Of a stretch of 64,000 nucleotides of DNA, positions 23,463 to 33,745 are shown one piece after another (the first letter of the stretch is position 1; each line of letters begins with the position of its first letter). This DNA comes from Takakia lepidozioides (taxonomy: Eukaryota > Streptophyta > Takakiopsida > Takakiales > Takakiaceae), in the NCBI GenBank assembly GCA_030704615.1, contig CM060731.1, forward strand, positions 30,628,001 to 30,692,000, written 5' to 3'. A model generated the notes under the pieces. That model searched no databases. It worked only from the letters and a program-made list of their open reading frames with translations, and was not told where the DNA came from. A program made the position numbers and the translations under genes.

Positions 23463-23940
23463 TTCTTCTTCTTGGGTCCTCGCCCTTGGTCTGCTCTTGG
23501 ATTATTTCTGTAATCCTGATTCCCGGGCTGGTAATTCCCCCTTGGATTACCCTGATAGTTGCCTCTGGAATTTCCTTGGTAATTCCCTCTTGAATTACCT
23601 CTCCTTTCCATGCCATTGTTATAACCACCACACCTACCATAGTGGTCCTGATCATTGTTTCTTTTTGGCTGGGGCTGCACCTGATGCACCCTTACTTGCC
23701 TAGGTTCTCTTGCAACTGTCCTTCTGTTGTAGTAATAATTCTCAGTAGAATGGTTATCCATTTTATAGATAGTACAGTGTTTCTCCTTCATGTGGCATTC
23801 TGTGGTGGTATGGCCTTCATTCTGGCACTTTGCACACCATACACCCTTCCTCCAATGTGTTGCAGCCTCTGTGGCATACTTCTTCAAGATTTCTTCCAAT
23901 CTTTTCTCATAGTTATCCCTCTTCAACTTCTCCTTTCTCT
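23459..23940 (-). pseudogene. Gag C-terminal part with CCHC zinc knuckle
   Basis: Nucleocapsid region: CAKCQNEGHTTTEC (about 23839-23798) is a CCHC knuckle. A second one (CTIY...HSTENY) has lost two cysteines to tyrosine. A Gly/Arg/Asn-rich RNA-binding tail (NSRGNYQGN repeats) follows, ending in KKKK just before the protease ATG. At its N-side the frame runs into LTR repeats at 23941, the inversion breakpoint; the missing N-terminal gag is on the other strand at 24850-26813. Confidence 0.85.
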
Positions 23941-24806
23941 CAACACAGCCCGTCACAATCCGACACAGCTCGTCACAGCCAACACAGCCCGTCACAGTCC
24001 GACACAGCTCGTCACAGCCAACACAGCCCGTCACAGTCCGACACAGCCGACACAGCCGACACAGCCAGTCACAGCTCGACACAGCTGACACAGTCCAACA
24101 CAGTCGCACAGCCAGTCAAAGCTTGACACAGCTGTCACGACCATAGGGAACAGATAGCAGGACAGGGAACGACTGTGGGGAACAACATCTGCGAATGGAA
24201 CATGTTAGTTCACGGATGACGGTTAGTGAGGGAAACGGTTAGAACAACGGGTAGGAAGATAAAGCCAGGAGCAAGGACTGGAAAATGATCGATTCTTGGA
24301 TCACTTCTGGGGGGAATCACTTCTTGGAGGAACTTCGGACATCACTGGGGGAAATGAGGAGAGAGCGTATCTCTGAGCAGAAAGAGGGAGAGCACGGAGT
24401 AGGAGGAGGATCTGTTGATGCTTAATGAATGCAGGCAGTAGAATTGTAATGTAGAGCAGATTAGAGACACCATGGCTTCAGCCTGATACTTGATAGATAT
24501 TAATCTAATACACACTTCATACTCACACTGTGTAGAGAGATCTGAGTGAAGCTGTGGAATGAATGGATGAGTTGATGGAATCCGATAGATTGATGAAGCA
24601 AATTGATACTTAATTACCAACAGTAAGGTAACTAGCTAACATGAATGCGGGAAGGAAAACAAATAGGAAACACCCCCATGATACACTAGCTGTAGGTCAT
24701 GACCGATTGTTCTGAGCGGGCTGAGTACTTAGAGATTTCCAACTCTTCTATCTTGGAGTTTTCGCCTCGGATAGCGAAGGGATGGGTGAGTAAAAGCCGC
24801 GCGACA
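23941..24806 (+). repeat. 5' LTR remainder (inverted)
   Basis: Reverse-complement match to 14210-15080, ending GCCGCGCGACA at 24806. Short GGCTGTG-family repeats fill 23941-24125. Confidence 0.88.
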
Positions 24807-24808
24807 TT

Positions 24809-24825
24809 TGGCGACCATACTGGGG
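24809..24825 (+). promoter_or_regulatory. Primer binding site
   Basis: TGGCGACCATACTGGGG, two bases after the LTR end. TGG start and GC-rich body are usual for tRNA-primed Gypsy elements; I cannot name the tRNA with confidence. Confidence 0.7.
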
Positions 24826-24849
24826 AACTGGGTCATGAACAACCAGATG

Positions 24850-26813
24850 TGACAGGCATCTGGTGGAATGATGGTGGATGGAGAATTAAAGAATTTGATG
24901 TAAATCAAATTCCTTGTGAAACTGAGAAGGAAAGATTGTCCAAACGATTCTTCCAGAGGTTTTTGGAATTGCCAGACGGTTGTAAAGAAAACATTCTTAA
25001 GAGAGTGCATGATGCTGACACTGAGTGGGGTCTGGAGAAAGGAGTGATAAAGATTTATCAGGTGGCCTGTAGAGGAAGAGCACGTTGGTTACCAACATTG
25101 GTTTATGTGATAGCATTGCTATCCATTAAGCGAGTAGAGTTTGAAGGCTGGGAGGAAAGAAAGGTGAATGTTTATACTCATATGCATGAAGAGCTTGTAT
25201 TAGTAAAGAATTGGATTCCAAAGGATATTTTGTGGATCAAACTCACACCAAGAACAGCTTTCCAGACTTGTTTGCCATATGGTTATATGGTAACGGAGAC
25301 TTCAAGTATAGCCAAGGGTGCATTGAAGCTTGAAAGAAACCCTGGCATATACGAGAGATATTACAGAAGAGAGTTTTGGTTATTGCCACATTAAAAGAAA
25401 TGAAAGACATGGGACATGAGTGATGAAAGAGAAGCTAGACGCCAGAGATATTCAGCAAAAAGAGAAAGCTATCTGAAAGCTAATTATCCATATCTTTGGG
25501 AGAGAGGAATAGACATAGGGGAATCATCTGGACCTCTCACACCATTAAGATCAAAGAGTACATCACCCATACCGGAAGAACTAGAGTTGGATGCCACTCC
25601 TTCTGTTTCTTTGCAAGAAAGATTAAGGGAATTGGTACGGGAAGAAGATCAATCACGAGGTGAAAGATCTGAGGTACATCCCTGGATAAAAGATTTGACA
25701 GAAATCTTTGATAAGAGTTGGCATGGAACACCAAAAGCAGGAACTCCAGTTTCTGAAGCGGAAGGTGAAGAAGGAGGAGAGGATGTGGCAGAGCCAACGG
25801 AGAGTTCAGACTCTCCAACACCATTGCAGTTGAGTTACATGAGTGAAGAAGAAACCCAAGGGCAGAACTTGGAGGATGAAAACAGAGAGAAGAAATTGGA
25901 AGAGGAAGAATATGAAGAAGTAGACCCAACAACTGAGGTTCAGACTACAACCAGGACATCCCAACCTGTTGGACCTGGATCAAGTGGAGCACTTGGATCA
26001 CAGGCCAACGAAGGTGTCGGCTCAGGGGATCAGGCGGGCTGCCTGGATCTGGCTCTGGGGGGACAGGGAGTGTGGGAAGTAGTGCAACTGAAGCTGGGAA
26101 TACTGTGAATATCGTGGGGCCAGAAGTAGGGAGTGCTCAAGGGCCACCACTTGGTGGAAGATCCACCACAACAACAACAGGTCCAGAAGGACCAGCACCA
26201 GCAAGGGTGCCAGCACCTGTCAGTGGGCAGAAGGTAGGGCCACAGATGGCGTTACAACCAACACGGGCAAAACCACATTTTCCAATATATTCAGGAAAAA
26301 AGGATCCCGATGTACACATTAGCCAATTTGAGCACATGTGTATAGTGAACAATGAGAATGGCGATGATGCCAAGATGAGATTGTTTCCTTGTTCACTTAT
26401 AAAGAAAGCAAGTGAATGGTATGCAAGATTCCCTGATAATCATTTCCTAACCTGGAATGGCTTGAATACAGCATTCCGAAATAGGTTCAGGACAAGTAAA
26501 ACTGAGGATGAAGTGTATGAAAGTTTACAACGGTTAAAGCAAAAGAAGCATGAAACTGTTGAGGAGTATATGGAAAAGATGGAATTGATGATGAAAAAAC
26601 TGGCTGCAGTACCAGCACCAGGTTTACAGAAGACTTGGTTTGTGAGTGGACTAAGACCAGAGTTGCAAAAGAAAGTGGATATGTTACCCCATAATACAGT
26701 GGAGGAGGCATTTGAAACTGCAAACATAATTGAGCAATTGGGAATGCTCAGGAGAGAGAAAAGGGAAGATGAGGACTCTGAGGATGAGTCAGATGAAGAA
26801 GAAGAGCAAGAAC
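24850..26813 (+). pseudogene. Gag N-terminal part and leader ORF
   Basis: Three plus-strand pieces. 24699-25394 is a frame that starts inside the LTR and continues after the PBS; it is not recognised. 25416-26108 is in the same frame after two stops and encodes an acidic, Ser/Glu-rich low-complexity region. 26072-26813 is in another frame and encodes the retrotransposon gag core: PHFPIYSGKKDPDVHISQFE, ASEWYARFP, FRNRFRTSKTEDEVYESLQR and GLRPELQKKV. It ends in an acidic tail at the inversion breakpoint, and the zinc knuckle is on the other strand at 23839-23798. Confidence 0.8.
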
Positions 26814-26818
26814 TAGTG

Positions 26819-26890
26819 ACGAGCTGTGTTGGCTGTGACGGGCTGTGTAATCCCCCCTAAAGTGTCTAAGTCCCAGCCATTCCTCTAACA
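26819..26890 (-). repeat. First 72 bp of the 5' LTR
   Basis: Reverse complement starts TGTTAGAGGAATGGCTGGG and matches the start of the 3' LTR (15153-15133 and on, with a gap). GTAGT at 26891-26895 is the target duplication. Confidence 0.88.
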
Positions 26891-26895
26891 GTAGT

Positions 26896-28115
26896 GCTGC
26901 CCCATACATAAATCCCATGCCTCCCATGTCTCCTCCGTCAGGATGACGCTGCTGAGGAGAAACAGGAGGTGGATCCTTAGGTCTTGAAGCTGGTACCACC
27001 TGAGCTGTGGCCATGGCAGCAAGCCTTTGCTCTAGCTGCTGAAGCCAGTTGGCCATGCCTTGGCAACGCCCTGACCTCCACGTCCTTGACCATATTGTGC
27101 TTGCCCTCGTCGTGCACCTCGTGCCTGACCACCTCATCCTCTCTGAGGTGCTCCACCTCGCCCTCGGCCACCATTGTTCCCTTGGAACTGGCCTCGCCGC
27201 AACTCAGGGTGCAAAGTCATAACACTGGGCCTCTGCATGCCCATAGTTGCCACAATGCCCACACTGCAACTGTGCAGGCTGTGCTTGTGCCGGCCCTTTT
27301 TCACTCTCTAGGCAATCTTTCTTGACATGGGGTCCTCCACATGTCCAACATACCACCCCTGGTTGATGTTGGCCTGCAAAAGAAGCTACTGGCCTCTACA
27401 CCTGTGGTCCCCTGTAAAGCTCCATGGAATTTAGGTTGGGCAACCGTGCCCCCCTGACCACGTTGTTGGGCAGTCCCTTGTGCCTGTTGGATGGCAGCTG
27501 CGCCTCGTGCAGGCATGTCCTTGTCAAATCCAATGGTAACAACTCGCTCCTCCACCATGTTGAGCTCAATCTGCTCAGCCAATAGAAACACATTTGCTAA
27601 TGTGGGTTGGGCCGCTTGTAACAGGGTTGCATCCCGCACCCTTCTTCTGAGCTCCTTGTCCAAAATTCCATACCAGAACTGGACTGCCTGAGCTTCAGTA
27701 ACCCTTTGGTCACACTTATCGAGCGCCTCATACGAGTGTAGGCCTCTCGCAAGCTCTCACTGGATTTGCGCTGGAAGTCTTGCAAACTTCGCAGCTTCTC
27801 TGTCCGTACTCCTTGGTAGTTCCTCCTTAACTCCTGGAAAAACTCCACCATTGGGTTGAAGACAGGAACGAGTGTTGGTGCTGCAGCAGGAGCTTGAATG
27901 GATTTCCCAGCTCCTGTACCACTTGTCCCACTACTAGTGTTTGCAGTTAGAGATGTTGGTGCTGATGCAGCTGTTGGTCGCGTCGTGCCTCAAATAATGG
28001 AGACGTAGTCAGGTGACCAATACATCCTCCACTCCTCAATCTCTGCTTCATGTCCTCGCCTGAACTCGTGGTAATCGTCCATAGGCGGGCCTTCCAAATG
28101 CTGGAGCTTTGCTTC
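26896..28115 (-). pseudogene. Gag, DNMT element copy A
   Basis: Minus-strand gag in several frames: HLEGPPMDDYHEFRRGHE (about 28115-28060), VEFFQELRRNYQGVRTEKLR (27851-27790), RRVRDATLLQAAQPTLANVF (27650-27590), a Gln-rich stretch, and a damaged zinc-knuckle and Gly/Arg region (27370-26977). Copy B has the same blocks, but with the middle one inverted, so copy A shows the ancestral order. Upstream of 28115 the sequence no longer matches copy B. Confidence 0.8.
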
Positions 28116-28380
28116 TAACATATCCTTGAGGGCAGTTTCTTCACAAACAGAAAACCCTGCGAGAGCCAGTCCGCATATCATCACCACCAGGGTTTGAAAC
28201 TCTGCAGAATATTGCAACATTTTTCGCACACCCAAGCAAAATATTGTCGATGGTCATGGAGTACTGCTTTAAGACCTAGCCTCAAGTGACATAATCTGGA
28301 AACTATGGTTTTGATTTGGGAACGGCTAGTAGTAGCTCTTTAGAGAAAGATGTGACCATTACATTACACTTGGGGGTACC
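28116..28380. other. Sequence of unknown origin beside copy A gag
   Basis: A minus-strand frame continues from gag to 28235 (GVRKMLQYSAEFQTLVVMIC) without matching copy B, which suggests a chimeric 5' end or a splice-like join to unrelated DNA. The last five bases, GTACC (28376-28380), are the target duplication of the next element. This DNA continues at 45244. Confidence 0.5.
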
Positions 28381-29012
28381 TGTTAGGTGCCAGGAACGAA
28401 GGTCGACCTGTCCACCAATTCGAAATAACAGACTGCTAGAATATCGCCGAACTGACAGTTGCAGGTTAAATGGAGCAGGCTCGCGTGCATGAAGATGATC
28501 CAGGACTAGGGATTTTTATGGGCGTGGACAGGGCAGGATGGCAGAAGTAGAGATGATGATGTACAGGCACCTTGAGCAGATCTGCATGGGCAGGAAATCT
28601 GATTGTAGCACGGCGTGGTGGCTGGGTGGACCGGATGTTGTAACCGGTGCTGTGCTTATAGAGTTGTAGGTTGATGTTGGAATAGACATCACTTGACTTT
28701 GGTGGCTTGCAGCAGCAGGGACTGTGATTTCTCTTTTGTATAAAGTGATGATGTAAATCTTGTGACTAAGGTTTCATCAAGAGTGATTTGAAGAGGGACA
28801 ATTTAGATCTGGTTCCAGTCACTGTTTGGAACAAGAAAGGTTCGCTTTGAGGCTTGTGAAGACGCTTCCGTGAAGAACAGGGCTGAACGATCGTTGGACT
28901 GGAGTGATCTCTGTTACGATCTGAGTCAAAGAGTTGTGACTGGAATAAAAGAGGCTGGTTACATGAGGTCCATACTGTTGTTGATTCAAGCAAGCAGATT
29001 TCTTGGGGTTCT
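28381..29012 (+). repeat. 5' LTR, first part
   Basis: Starts TGTTAGGTGCC and matches 44519-45144. A TATA-like TATAAAG lies at 28739-28745. It is cut at 29012 after TTCT, which is repeated at 39809-39812. Confidence 0.92.
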
Positions 29013-29097
29013 TGTCGTGCGCATACGTATCGCTACACAACTACATCGTTGTCCAAACCACACCACACATATATGCACAATAAAGTAGTCTGCCCGC
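29013..29097 (-). repeat. 85-bp LTR module, inverted, at the left end of the unit
   Basis: Reverse complement of 37415-37499, apart from substitutions at the right end. The same 85-bp module is at 201-285, 63232-63316 and 63679-63763. About 10 bp beyond it still resemble the reversed polypurine tract. Confidence 0.85.
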
Positions 29098-29869
29098 AAC
29101 CGTCTCAAAGCTTTCGAGTTGAGAGACTATCAGACCCTACCTTTGTTTTCTTTAGTGTTCAGTGAGCGAGAGATAGGGGAGTATTGCTTTGTCTCTACCT
29201 GGCAGAAAGAGGAGGAGGGTTGGTTAGAGTGAGCTACTGTAGCTTGGGACAAGGTTAGTGGCAGGTTTCTGGACATAGATATACCTCCTACACCTTACCA
29301 TCATGCAGAGCGAGGCACTTTGAGAGAAGTCTGGCAGTTGATAGCATAGATCAGGATTAGATCTTGCTTGGTCGGGCTTCTATTCTTCCCCTCCATCTCT
29401 GTACTATTTTCATTATCTTGTACTTGTAGTTGCCAAAGCCTCTCTTGGTGGAGGCCAGTCAGTCCGGGGTTTTGGGCTGGGATATTCTGCAGGATCAGTA
29501 TTGCAGATGGATTTTGGTGTGAGGGTGTTGATGTTTTGATTTCTTGTGTTTGGATCCCCCCCAACACCTGTATGCTTGACTGTGTGCCATGTTGGTTTTG
29601 TGTGGGCGCTTGCTTTCATAGGGATTAGGCCGGATTTGATCACCGGTCAATCCTAGAGTATGCTGTCGGTGGTGAGGCTGGAGTGATGACCAGCAAGACC
29701 ACCAGTGTTTCTTCTATGGTGAGACTGGGTTGATGACCAGCCAACCATAGGAGTTCTTGCGGTGGATGCAGGTGCAGGTGCCCTGAGCCACTGGGATATG
29801 ACCCTTAAACTGCAACAGGTGCCCACCCGTGTCATCATTAGAAATAGTACTAGAGCCTTATAGTGTCAC
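29098..29869 (+). other. Leader region of copy B
   Basis: No open frame and no clear primer binding site. Short GACCAGC-type repeats occur at 29686-29740. Presumably the untranslated leader upstream of gag, with the normal 5' LTR missing or rearranged. Confidence 0.45.
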
Positions 29870-30663
29870 GTGGGGGAGGTGCACATTGTGAGTGTCATCA
29901 CGGAGTTACCCAGGGGTTCTGAGGGGAGTACGGCTACATGCAGTAGCAGTGAGAGTGGGTTCACCAGACGAGGTGTTCATTTCAGACCACCTTCACCTCC
30001 ACCCTCAACTAGTGCAGAGTCAGACACAGACTCGGAGGCTTCATCAACAAGTGTGCAGTTTCATTCGCCATTGTTGTGGGACGACATGGAGGAGATGTAT
30101 GGAGCTACCAAGGGGCCTCGTAGGTACTCTGGAGCTGTGGGCACAATTGAGCTGGATGACTTTATCCAGGAGTTCGACAGCTGGTGTGATTTGCAGCAGA
30201 TGCGCAATCCACAGCTGTTCACCCCATTCATGGCGTGGAAGGGACTGTTCCAGCATTTGGAAGGCCCGCCTATGGACGATTACCACGAGTTCAGGCGAGG
30301 ACATGAAACAGAGATTGAGGAGTGGAGGATGTATTGGTCACTTGACTACGTCTCCATTACTCGAGGCACGACGCGACAAGTAGCTGCATCAGTACCAATA
30401 TCTCCCACTGCCAGCACTAGTAGTGGAACAACTAGTGCCGGTACTTCTGCAGGTGGTTCCAGTTCAAAAGGTGCTACTACTCCTCCTGCCACGACTACAA
30501 CACATGTGCCTAGATTCAATCTGGTGGTGGAGTTCTTCCAGGAGTTGCGGAGGAACTACCAAGGTGTACGGACAGAGAAGCTGCGAAGTTTGCAAGACTT
30601 CCAGCGCAAACCCAGTGAGAGCTTGCGAGAGGCGTACACTCGTATAAGGCGCTTGATAAGTGT
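29870..30663 (+). pseudogene. Gag N-terminal part, copy B
   Basis: Open frame from the ATG at 29870 for about 265 codons. An acidic/Ser-rich start is followed by IELDDFIQEFDSWCDLQQM, a gag-like matrix/capsid region, then HLEGPPMDDYHEFRRGHE, a Ser/Thr/Gly-rich linker and VEFFQELRRNYQGVRTEKLR. It reads into an inverted block at 30664 and stops at 30671-30673. Compared with copy A, about 100 codons of capsid are reversed next to it and the zinc knuckle follows later, so intact Gag cannot be made. Confidence 0.8.
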
Positions 30664-30959
30664 AGCTCCATGAAATTTGGGTTGGGAAACCTTGCCGCCC
30701 TGACCACGCTGTTGCGCAGTCCCTTGTGCCTGTGGGCTGGCAGTTGTGCCTCGTGCAGGCATGTCCTTGCCAAATCCAATGGTAACAACTTGCTCCTCCA
30801 CCATGTTGAGCTCAATCCGCTCAGCCAGCAGAAACACATCTGCTAATGTGGGTTGGGCTGCTTGTAACAGGGTTGCATCTCGCACCCTTCTTTTGAGCTC
30901 TTTGTCCATAATTCCATACCAAAACTGGATTGCTTGAGCTTTAGTAACCCCTTGGGTCC
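30664..30959 (-). other. 296-bp inversion inside gag
   Basis: This block encodes gag on the minus strand (RRVRDATLLQAAQPTLADVF, LNMVEEQVVTIGFGKDMPA), whereas the sequences on both sides encode gag on the plus strand. Copy A has the block in normal orientation (27680-27430), so copy B carries a small inversion. Confidence 0.88.
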
Positions 30960-31586
30960 AGGGGACCTCAGGTGCAGAGGCCATTAGCATTTTTTGCAAG
31001 CCAACAGCAACCAGGGATGATATGTTGGACAAGTGGAGGACCCCATGTCAAGAGAGATTGCCTAGAGAGTGGCAAAAGGCCGACACAAACACAGCCTGCA
31101 CAGTTGCAGTGTGGGCATTGTGGCAAGTATGGGCATGGAGATGCCCAGTGTTGTGACTTGCATCCTGAGTTGCGCCCAGGCCAGTTCCAAGGGAACAATG
31201 GTGGGCGGGGGCGAGGTGGACCAGCCTAGAGAGGACGAGGTGCAGGCCAAGGGCAAGCTCAACATGGCCAAGGACGCGGAGGTCAGGGTGTTGACCAAGG
31301 CATGGCCAACCGGCTTCAGTAGCTAGAGCAGAGGCTTGCTGCCATGGCTACAGCTCAGGTGGTACCGGCTCCCAGGCGGGATGGTCCACCTCCTGCGCCT
31401 GAGGGAGGAGATATGAGAGGCATGGGATTCATGTGCGGAGCAGCGCTACCACTAGAGCAGGTGCAGTTTGCTGCAGCCGTGACTCGAGGAGCATCACGAG
31501 TTCCTGAGCCATGAGGTGCAGAGGTGGAATTGGATCCATAGCGTGGGGAGGCAAGCCGTCAGGCAAGGCTTCCTCAGTCATTCACA
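30960..31586 (+). pseudogene. Gag C-terminal part with zinc knuckles, copy B
   Basis: Plus-strand remnant with CWTSGGPHVKRDC (a knuckle-like motif that lost one Cys) and an intact CGHCGKYGHGDAQC CCHC knuckle (31107-31150), then a Gly/Arg-rich tail. Frame changes after 31229. The stretch to 31586 aligns with the gag-protease junction of copy A. Confidence 0.78.
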
Positions 31587-32803
31587 TTGGCGGAGACAGT
31601 GTTGACGCCATCCATGGCACCTAGTTCTCGCCCGACTGTTACCGAGGCGGAGGTTACTATGCCATTGGGGAGAGCTACACGTGCAGCACTGACACCTGCT
31701 ACCAAGGCTAGTGCAGCCGGTGTGTTGTTGGGGGCAGCCACCTCTGTGTGTCAAGCCCCACTGTTCTCGGCAACCATGATTGCGATGCCGGGGGTAAGAC
31801 CAGCTGCAGTGTTCAGACTAGCAACAACACTCTGTGAGAGTGGGGAGGTCACTTCATCTTCTGTGGAGTTAGTGGAAGGTGTAGTGGCAGAGGGATCCTC
31901 GGATTTGAGGGTCAAGACTGCCACGGCTACGCCATGGCAAGCTGCAGCTGCCAGGTTGACGGAGCTGCCAGCTAGGCCAGCCTTTGAGCGCGCCATGGTG
32001 ACACCTGGAGTTGTCTTGTTAGACAACCAGGATGCATTTTCACTTTGAGTGGACCGGCAGGTAAGAAGTACCGGCCACTGCGGGTCTTGTTGGACTCGAG
32101 AGCTCAGCCACTGATGTTGGGCAGAGCTGCTATTGCAGGTTTGGGCCTCATGGAGGCGGATATGGAGCCTTGTCCTTTCCAGATATAGACATCTCTGGGA
32201 GGATCAGAGCAGGCTCGGGGCATGACACGACGTGAGTTGGTCATTGGACTACAGCCGGATCACCCTACAGATGGCTCAGTAATGCGAGCCAAGGCCATTG
32301 TGACAGACGCAGTCTCGTACGATGTCCTGGTTGGTGGGGAAGTGTTGTACTCCATGAGCTTCACCCTGGATTTTTGGGAGGAGTCAGCTTCCTATAGGCC
32401 TGGATGGCAGTTAGGGGAGGGTCGTCGTGTACAGCTCCCTGTGAAATTCATTGGAGGTATTGCGGCTGCCCAACGGGGCAGGATGCCAACATTAGCCGCC
32501 TTTACAGCTGCAGTTAGTTGGCCTGGAGAGTTGCTGGAAGGCAATGCCCATGCAGAGGATGTGTCACCTTCAGCAGAGCAAGATGACATGCATGGTACGG
32601 CGGAGTTGCCTGCCATGGTTGCTCACACTCCATTGTGGGGTACGAGCAAGGATTTGCAGCAGGCTGCTGATGGACGGGTACAACAAGCCTGGGTAGAGGC
32701 CTTCGTACCGTCAGTAGAAGAGGAGAGTGCGGTGATTGCACCAGGACCACCTCAGTTGTCGCCATTGGACACCACACCTCTTATGTGGCAGTGCCCGGAT
32801 AAA
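31587..32803 (+). pseudogene. Protease and linker, copy B
   Basis: 31587-32048 is the Ala/Thr-rich region before the protease. A frameshift near 32040 precedes the protease motif LLDSGAQPLMLGRAAIAG (about 32086-32140). 32222-32803 is the linker that leads without a stop into the methyltransferase. It ends PPQLSPLDTTPLMWQCPDK directly before motif I. The linker is also present in copy A (13436-12855), so it belongs to the element; I do not recognise a domain in it. Confidence 0.75.
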
Positions 32804-33745
32804 GGCATATGCCTTCTGGACTTGTTTGGCGGGATCAGCAGTGGATTAGCTGCATACCTGCAGGCAGGTGTACGAGTTCGACGTTACCTGTATGGAGAGG
32901 GATGAGACTGCACGACGCGTTTCACTTCGCCATGTTGCTTAGTTGGTGCAGCGGTACCCTGAGTTGTTGTCGGTGTCTGCAGTTCGTGGATACCAACAAG
33001 CCTTGCCAGCAGACATTTTATTGCTGGGGGCGCAGGATTTGGAGCGGGTTGGCTCCATTGATCTGGTAGTGGCAGGTTGGCCCTGCCAAGGGCATTCATC
33101 AGCCGGGCATGGCAATGGATTGCGAGACTCGAGGACGGGTCTGTTTTGGGAGATGGTGCGGGTTTTGCGCCACTTGCAGCTTCATCAAGCTGTATCTCCA
33201 GCATACATCTTGGAGAATGTGCCACTGATGGGTGATTCTCGGGCCAGGGTGATGGCCAGTGTGCATCAAGTCCGGTCATGGCTTGGGTCAACAGTGTTGC
33301 TGGATGCAGCTGCAGTGGGGTCACGGGCTCATCGTCCACGGCTATGATGGATTAATTTGATGCCACCCGCACTGCTCAAGCGTGCATTTGATGGGGTGCA
33401 GCGGCCAGCACACCTCACAGTGAATAGCATTTTGGACACAGGGAGGCAGTCTCAACGTGTGAGACACGATGACCGTTCGCCTTTGGCAGTGGTCAACAGG
33501 GTGGGTCAACCACGAGCAGGATTACCTACACTGCTCAGCTTCCCAGGATCCCATGCTTTTCGGGATGGTGGACCTGGCCTCTTGTGGGATAGCCAATTGC
33601 AACAATTAGTGGAGCCCAATGCTAATGAGCGCGAGCGGGCAATGGGTTTTACCACTGGTACCATGGCGGTGCCATCTCTTTCTGAGGCATCACGTCGTCA
33701 GGTGTTGGGGCAAGCAATGGATCTCAATTGCTTGACCTGGATTAT
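32804..33745 (+). pseudogene. C5-cytosine DNA methyltransferase domain, copy B
   Basis: Enzymes of this family transfer a methyl group from S-adenosylmethionine to C5 of cytosine. Motif I (SAM binding) is GICLLDLFGGISSGLAA (32804-32854), followed by RVRRYLY. The catalytic loop is VVAGWPCQGHSSAG, with the Cys codon at 33084-33086. Motif VI is AYILENVP (Glu at 33213-33215). A motif VIII-like block is AVGSRAHRPRL (33306-33338), and EPNANERERAMGF (33613-33651) with SRRQVLGQAMDLN (33690-33728) forms the motif IX-X end. Order I to X is unrearranged, unlike plant DRM, and the spacing and the AHR motif are closest to DNMT3. It has a 2-base deletion near 32890 (copy A retains the bases) and a TGA at 33345 where copy A has TGG. 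Downstream of the deletion it is in frame with RT. A charged tail of about 100 residues joins it to RT. Confidence 0.9.

Larger units (their letters stand above)
23941..26818 (+). other. Inverted segment (LTR remainder, PBS, gag N-terminus)
   Basis: About 2.9 kb reversed relative to the rest of its element. The left breakpoint joins gag C-terminus to LTR repeats; the right joins gag N-terminus (EEEEQE) to the first 72 bp of the 5' LTR. Both junctions lie in GTGACGRGCTGTGTTGG-type short repeats, a likely substrate for the rearrangement. Confidence 0.85.
14210..26890 (-). mobile_element. Ty3/Gypsy retrotransposon (non-chromovirus type) with internal inversion
   Basis: 12,681-bp element inserted in DNMT element copy A and flanked by GTAGT (14205-14209, 26891-26895). 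Minus-strand order is pol (23462-19263) and a 4-kb region of extra ORFs (19178-15185), then polypurine tract and 3' LTR (15170-14210). The 5' LTR and N-terminal gag read on the plus strand (23941-26818), because a segment with breakpoints near 23941 and 26818 has been inverted. Reversing it restores LTR-PBS-gag-pol order. RT carries FLDD rather than YIDD, protease has DGGS, and there is no chromodomain, all of which suggest the Athila/Tat side of Gypsy. Nonsense codons make it inactive. Confidence 0.9.
1..28115 (-). mobile_element. DNMT-encoding Ty3/Gypsy retrotransposon, copy A (interrupted)
   Basis: Remains of a minus-strand LTR retrotransposon. Reading right to left, the order is gag (28115-26896), protease and linker (13988-12855), C5-DNA methyltransferase (12854-11900), reverse transcriptase (11789-10735), RNase H end and integrase (2326-780), PHD finger (686-552), polypurine tract and LTR (297-1). 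A CACTA element (2327-10731) and a second Gypsy element (14210-26890) interrupt it, each with target-site duplications, so their removal restores collinearity with copy B (29013-39808). Protease, linker, DNMT and start of RT share one reading frame, which suggests a single polyprotein. Many nonsense codons and frameshifts make it inactive. The 5' LTR is missing: homology to copy B stops near 28115, inside gag. The left end lies outside the window. Confidence 0.85.

Noticed and set aside
32804-33745. Methyltransferase as a bacterial restriction-modification gene or contamination
   Set aside because: It is in frame with Gypsy pol, present in two diverged copies, and surrounded by plant elements; no restriction enzyme nearby.
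32222-33745. Methyltransferase as a host DRM or CMT gene
   Set aside because: Motif order is not rearranged as in DRM, there is no UBA domain or chromodomain beside it and no intron, and both flanks are retrotransposon.
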